Assembly: GCA_034440615.1 (NCBI GenBank)
Contig: JAOTOM010001546.1
Span: 1 to 64,000, forward strand
Origin: Ashinkailepas kermadecensis
Lineage: Eukaryota; Arthropoda; Thecostraca; Neolepadidae
Reading direction: 5' to 3'
DNA length: 64,000 nt
Position 1 is the first letter of the stretch; each line of letters opens with the position of its first letter. The position numbers and the translations under genes are program-made. Below the pieces are notes generated by a model. The model was not told the origin of the DNA and ran no database searches. It was given only the letters and a program-made list of their open reading frames with translations. Shown piece by piece: positions 58,562 to 64,000 of the stretch.

Positions 58562-61500
58562 ACTTGTACTTCGTGCATACCGAGGCCATTTTCTGTTTGC
58601 ACACCTGGGAACCGAGGACGTTAGGTGTATACCGAGGACGTTTTTGACGTCCTCGGTATTCAAACTTCGTCTGAAGCATTGTCAGATGCTTACCAGTCCC
58701 CTGCCGGGTTTTCTCGATATCCTCGGTTTTAACCATATATGTGACCGTGTGTGTCCAGCAGGAGTGTATGTGTGTACTGTGCGGATAAAGTGTGAGCAAG
58801 CCGAAAGTTGCAGTGCAGATGCGACGCGCTCATGTTTGCAGCCTGACACCACCCAGGTTTGCAACTTGATGCAAGGTCGGCAGGGTGTCGGAGTGAGGCG
58901 TCCGCGCCACTTGGCCACGGGTGACTCGGCTTGCGGCGGGCGGCCGGCACACGCGTTCGGGAAAATATGTTCTTGCAAATGGATTGGCGTTTCGGTTAGA
59001 CATATTTCTACCATTCTAATGAGATGGTATAGGACTACGGTTTGGAGGTTAGGAGTTAAGACAGGTAGTATGGGCCACACTTTGTAACTAGGCATTAAAG
59101 GGTGAGAGAACTAGATAACCGAGGGTGAGAACATATGGTGCCCTACATACATATTTAGGCGAAGTACGTTTAAAACATCTTTCGGTTTACATCTTAACCC
59201 GCGCAGTATCGGGGGATATTTTTATACCCCCATTAGGTTTTCCGCGGATAGTAAAAAAAAACAGCGTGCAACAGTGGGCCGAATATTGGCATACCTGTTC
59301 CTACATCAATTTGACATGCTTCGTGAAAATGTTAAGGTCAGGTCGTTCACGGTCTCGAGATAATTAATGTCAAGTGAGGTCACCTTCAAAAATGTTCAAC
59401 CAGTCGTCACGTTTTAACGGGTGAAGATGTTTGAATGAAACTTTCAGCGATTGCTTACTTTTAGAGATGCAACAAAGTGCCCCAGAGTAATTTTTGGAAT
59501 CTTGCGTTTTTGATGACTTACTTGTTTTGCATATTTGCTATTAGGGATAAATATCGGAGATTCTTGCTAAGTTAAGCAATTTATATGGGATTATCATACT
59601 TAAAACAAAGTTTCTCGGTGTGTTCTATCAATTAGACACAAACAAAGTAAATAAAGTCGAAAACTCAACATCTTGGAAATAAGAAAAGTTGTATTTTGGA
59701 ATGCGCGAAAATGTTGGGATCACGGTCCATTTCGTCGTCCTTTTCTGATTCCAAGCAAGTTTTGTCTTTAAAATATACCAAATAAACTCCCCAGAGCATA
59801 CAACTTGACGTCAATCGTGACCACAAATACCCCTGTTGACGTCATACTTTGAGATGATAAAATGCTGCGTGGTTTCTAGTCATATTCGTAGAACGCTTTC
59901 CGATGACACATCTTCCGGTTTCGTGCGACGCTTAGTTTGGAAATTAGATGGTAATATAATGAGCCACCACCCCTCCCCCGTTACGTGGCGTGAGGATCTT
60001 GCCGGAATGACGAGAAGGGTTAATGCGGTATTACCTCTAAGTTAATGTTCCACCGTTTAATACCCGGGGAATACGTCGCGCTGACAGCGAAGGACTTTGT
60101 TAAGATTCCTGAACACAAATTATCATCATCATACTAGGTTGTTGCAGGACACCCACTGCAATTTGAAGACGATAAAGTTTGGGACTATTGATGGGATGAG
60201 ACATCCTTCATTCATGGTGGAAGCAAACCAGATTCTAGTGTAGTGATAATACTTCCTCGCTTGCTGAAACTAATCAGCTGAGCTAATGTGCATACATAGG
60301 TTTGCTTTCCAAAGTGATTAAAGGTGGATTAAAGGATACGGGGCCGAGCTGTACCTCGGATGATCTTTTTCAGCTTCTGAGGTCTTCGGGTTTTAGACCG
60401 AGATAGATAGACTGATGGTTTCGAGGCTTTCGGACTTTGGGAGTATCGCACTGCATGAATTAAATACTGAACTCCATCATAACCCCTATTGCAACACGTG
60501 ACGGTCACCACATTATCTGTCTTTAACTTTGATGAAGTGGGAGGCGCAGTTGCATCTGTTCATCCAGTTTCATCAACTTTAACGACAAAGATACGCTCCT
60601 GAGCGTGCGAGGGTTACAGTTAAGCGAACCAAAAGTGTGGTAAGTCTTGAACAATTTTGAATGATGCTTCCCCATCACCCCCCCCCCAGGAGGAATTAAT
60701 CCGCCGCCTTTACCGGATCCTGGCTAGCGAAGAAATGTAATAAATCAGCACGTAGTTATGTAGATTGTTTCAGCAACATATTATCCACACCTGTGGCAAG
60801 CTTGCTTCATGTCAGACTAAGCCTAGCCCAACCCTAGGCAATAGCAATCAGCTGCTGGGGTGTCATTTAGCCACATATATGACGTATGTGGCGATTGTGA
60901 TCGATATCAGTTTTTATGTGTTCGCGCGCGAACTTCACCAATTACAGTGCAGAATTGTGGTGACAATGGAAAGAATAGCTTTCGTGAAACGCAACTCTAT
61001 GCAACACAGATGAATTGATATTCACAAATCAAATCCTTCCCACAGGAGCAAACGTTTATTTTTGGCTAACCATTTTGTCCGCCTAACCTAAAAATAATTG
61101 AATAATTGAACTTCAGATTAGATTGAACAAATGTCCGTCTAAGCAGGAAAGCGGACACAAATACCTGGCTTTCAATATGCTGTAAGGCATGATGCAACAA
61201 ATAACTATGGCTGAACACGTACGCAATTCTTGATTGTTGAATTAATTGAAAAGAGCTACGTCACGGCCAGGTATACCTAGCAGTTCTGGGATGTTTTTCA
61301 CGCCAAACGTCCTAGAATATCAGTTCACTTCAAATGTGATGCACCTTTTTGATATTAGAATTTGGTCGGTACTCAGATGCTTCAGCGTCTAAATACAATA
61401 GTCGTGAGAGTAAATCTCCACACAAGTCATTGTGTAGCAATCACGGCCAAGTCAATTTTGGAATTATACTGTATACATATGCGAAGGGACCTGGATTATG

Positions 61501-64000
61501 GTAACTTAACAATATCCTTCTCAATGATGACTTTTCATTTACAGTGTGCGTGCAGAGATTAAAAGTGAATAATACTAACGACAGCGTATACGGGACAATG
61601 TTTACGGTTTCGATTTGAAGCTAGAAGTGATCACGCGTGCCATTCGAGCGAGTGGCATCAGAAGCAGTAAAGCAGAGGTGAGGGAGAGGAGAAAAGAAAA
61701 CATTATATTAAATGACTAAAACAATATGGGACTGACTGCTTTTGTCTCCAGTTCTATATGAGTCTACATGTCATACAGGTAATAGCTCTCGGCGAATCGA
61801 GGACAATCTGACCTCTATAAATTTCCCCAAATTAACCAAATTAATTCCCCAATTTTCCCCTTTTCTTCTCGTCGTGCCTGGGGAACATGATCGTAGATTA
61901 CATAAATGAAGCAAAAGGAAGAGGAGTGTTTTCATAGCGCATCGTCGTGGAGTAGTAACATTGAAAGCAAACATAGTTTCTAAAATAGTGACTAGGGTCT
62001 TGTCAAATATAATGAGGAGTGTCGTGGAAAGCACGTGTATAATTGCCTTTGAAATTAAACGGGTTCAGTTAGAGGAAGACTTGTTGGTTCTAGCTTGCGA
62101 ACTCTACCGGCTGTTTTTAATTACTGCGAACGTAATGACTTGGACAAATAGGAGAAGCCGGTTTTGGTCCGAACAGCTAAGCTTTTCGTTTTTTTCTAGA
62201 ACACTACACGAGGTATTCCAGCCGTTGATGCGTTGATTAGTACCAGTTTTTGCCATATCAGTTTTTGTAAGATATAATGGTGTATGGGGTACGCCCGCCA
62301 AAGGGCGTACCCCATCGCCCATGGGTTTCACTATCGACCATGCATCTAGTGAAGTTCCCTTTACCCATTTAAAGTCATGTAATTTTCCCAGAGGCTCATT
62401 TGATACCAAAATGACACGATTATCTCCGAATTACGAGTCGTTTTAGGTAAAATGTGGCATATTTAACAGCGTGAAGCACGGAAGAGGTCGTACAATTAGT
62501 AGATGGTACGAATTGTTTTTTCTAGGAAGCGTAGAAAACCATTAGGTCTATATTTTGTTGTGCTTGCAGTGGAATTATGGTATTACGCTCATGTAGTACT
62601 CTCTCCGGCCCAGGGTGACGCACTCTCGAGATCCCCGCCCCACGTCCTCAGGTTGTTGCGGATAGCTGCCGAATGAGTAGACACAGATACGAAACTGTAG
62701 TACCTTCATATACATCTGCTTTGCATATCTTGAACAAATTTCGGGCCACGATCGTTGGTCATTGACTCAAGACGAGTCAAATAGAGAAATATTCCCAAAC
62801 CTTTAAAGAGCCATCATTCGGAGTAATTACAAAATATCAACGCCACGCCCAGACCATGCTCTTCTTTCATCAACGCGTACAACTGTGGGTAGTTAGGGGC
62901 GTTTGGAATCGTTTGGAGGGACACCGTTTCCTCGGATAGGAACAACTCTAAAAGTCCATGGGGGGGGGGGCACCTTAGACTGACAATTTGTTGAGCCGGG
63001 GAGGCTGAATGGGTACACCGGTACATATTAAAAGGGCATCTATTCCTCTCAGGAGGATCTTTTCTTCTAAAGACGTACCTATTCCTCTGATAGAGACATC
63101 TTTTGCTTTAAAAAATATGCTAAGCGGGTGGGGGACATAGTGCATTGCAGCCTATCGTGGGTGCTTTTTCCCGGTCAGAGAGTCGCCACACTTCCATGGA
63201 TGGGGGTACATGCCCAAGTGTCCTTCCCTCTATATCGCGCCTCTGGTGCGCAGTAGCCCCGTGAAGGTGGGCAGCGTCATCTCGATCTCTCCAATATACT
63301 TTGAGAATGTGACAATTTTGCAGTGGGCATATTGGCGTCAACATTTTGCTTGCTCTTATTTCTAGACATGATAATGTTGCTCATAAACACGTTGACCTTC
63401 GTAAGCTGACATTGACATTGAGACTCACAGACATTGATAAGCGTGGTGTGTTCTTATATCAGCATACCAAACTATGGATAATGCAATATTATCCATAGAA
63501 ATCCAGCTCAAACCGGAAGTGTACATTTTCTGTGCGTTTCGCGTGCGATTTTGTACAAAAAAACTGTCAGCTGAGCTTCTTCCTTTGCTTAAACGCGAAA
63601 TTCCTGAAGGCCCGAAATTCCTGAAGGTGCTGCGCTTTTTTTAAAGACTTCGTGTGGCAATGGTACATCTGCTATAAATCGTATGAAAACATCGGAAAAT
63701 TCCTCTGATTCAATTTGAAATTATACGAAGAAACCACGTGAAATACGCAGAAACCGGCGTGTCTACGGAAAATCTAAATGTATACGTGCACAATTACGTG
63801 TCCTATTGGAAGGCCCGAAAAAAACAAACGCGAATAGAAGACAAAAACAACAACAACCGAAACAAACAGACAACCGAAAATTAAATCGCTCGGGTTACAT
63901 CTTGTTTCGATCTTCATTAGCGGGATACATTTTCGCACACAATTACAGGTCGATCCGACAAAATTTAGAGGTCGTTTCAAATGTCGCTTTATGTCACCCC
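58518..64000 (+). repeat. Large direct duplication, copy 2 (continues past the window)
   Basis: This matches 45281-50794. It differs by scattered substitutions, an additional ~30 bases near 61164-61200, replacement of the sequence after the 13-bp hairpin at 62313, a loss near 61840 and a small insertion near 63605. No host gene was recognised in either copy. Confidence 0.95.
59194..60023 (+). mobile_element. piggyBac-type MITE, 830 bp, in duplication copy 2
   Basis: It begins TTAACCCGCGCAGTATCGG and ends GACGAGAAGGGTTAA; the counterpart of 45961-46795. Confidence 0.8.

Overview
This is metazoan nuclear DNA, not bacterial. The one host gene recognised has four exons joined by GT-AG introns in matching phase. 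Everything else is minisatellite DNA and decayed transposable elements. No rRNA or CRISPR array was recognised, and no tRNA could be supported. The exon-anchored intronic minisatellites and the BEL/Pao, Penelope-like, Ty3/Gypsy and piggyBac-type mix suggest a marine invertebrate. A cephalochordate (amphioxus) is my best guess, but only a guess.

0-6 kb: the 3' part of FAF2 (UBXD8), + strand. It encodes the end of the UAS region, the coiled coil and the whole UBX domain, with a stop at 4925. The 5' exons lie left of the window. Introns 1 and 3 each begin with a minisatellite whose first unit is the exon-intron junction, so the 5' splice site is repeated in tandem. Intron 2 holds a tRNA-derived SINE, two minisatellites and five perfect TGACGTCA sites. 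Two GC-rich minisatellites follow the stop codon.

6-29 kb: mostly intergenic repeats. They include an internally tandem-amplified SINE, a 19-bp minisatellite, DNA rich in AGGTCA half-sites, TTAA-flanked piggyBac-type MITEs, and a near-perfect 61-nt palindrome. A 214-bp inverted-repeat element with a hammerhead-like core is followed by a Penelope-like retroelement with GIY-YIG endonuclease inside inverted terminal repeats. A foldback element is split by a 5'-truncated LINE.

29-43 kb: a BEL/Pao gag remnant, a recent 1.62-kb tandem duplication, another MITE, and a complete but internally deleted BEL/Pao element with 503/512-bp LTRs. Its ORF fuses N-terminal RT directly to the integrase C-terminal domain. 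A decayed Ty3/Gypsy integrase lies on the minus strand.

43-64 kb: no host gene recognised. A block of at least 5.5 kb at 45.3-50.8 kb is repeated in direct orientation at 58.5-64.0 kb and runs off the window. Between the copies lie about 3 kb of very degenerate GGGCCTCC-type repeats. Both copies start in a (GT)n tract surrounded by an ACCGAGGAC/GTCCTCGGT motif family. Apart from FAF2, no locus here looks like a working host gene; the annotation is essentially a map of repeats.
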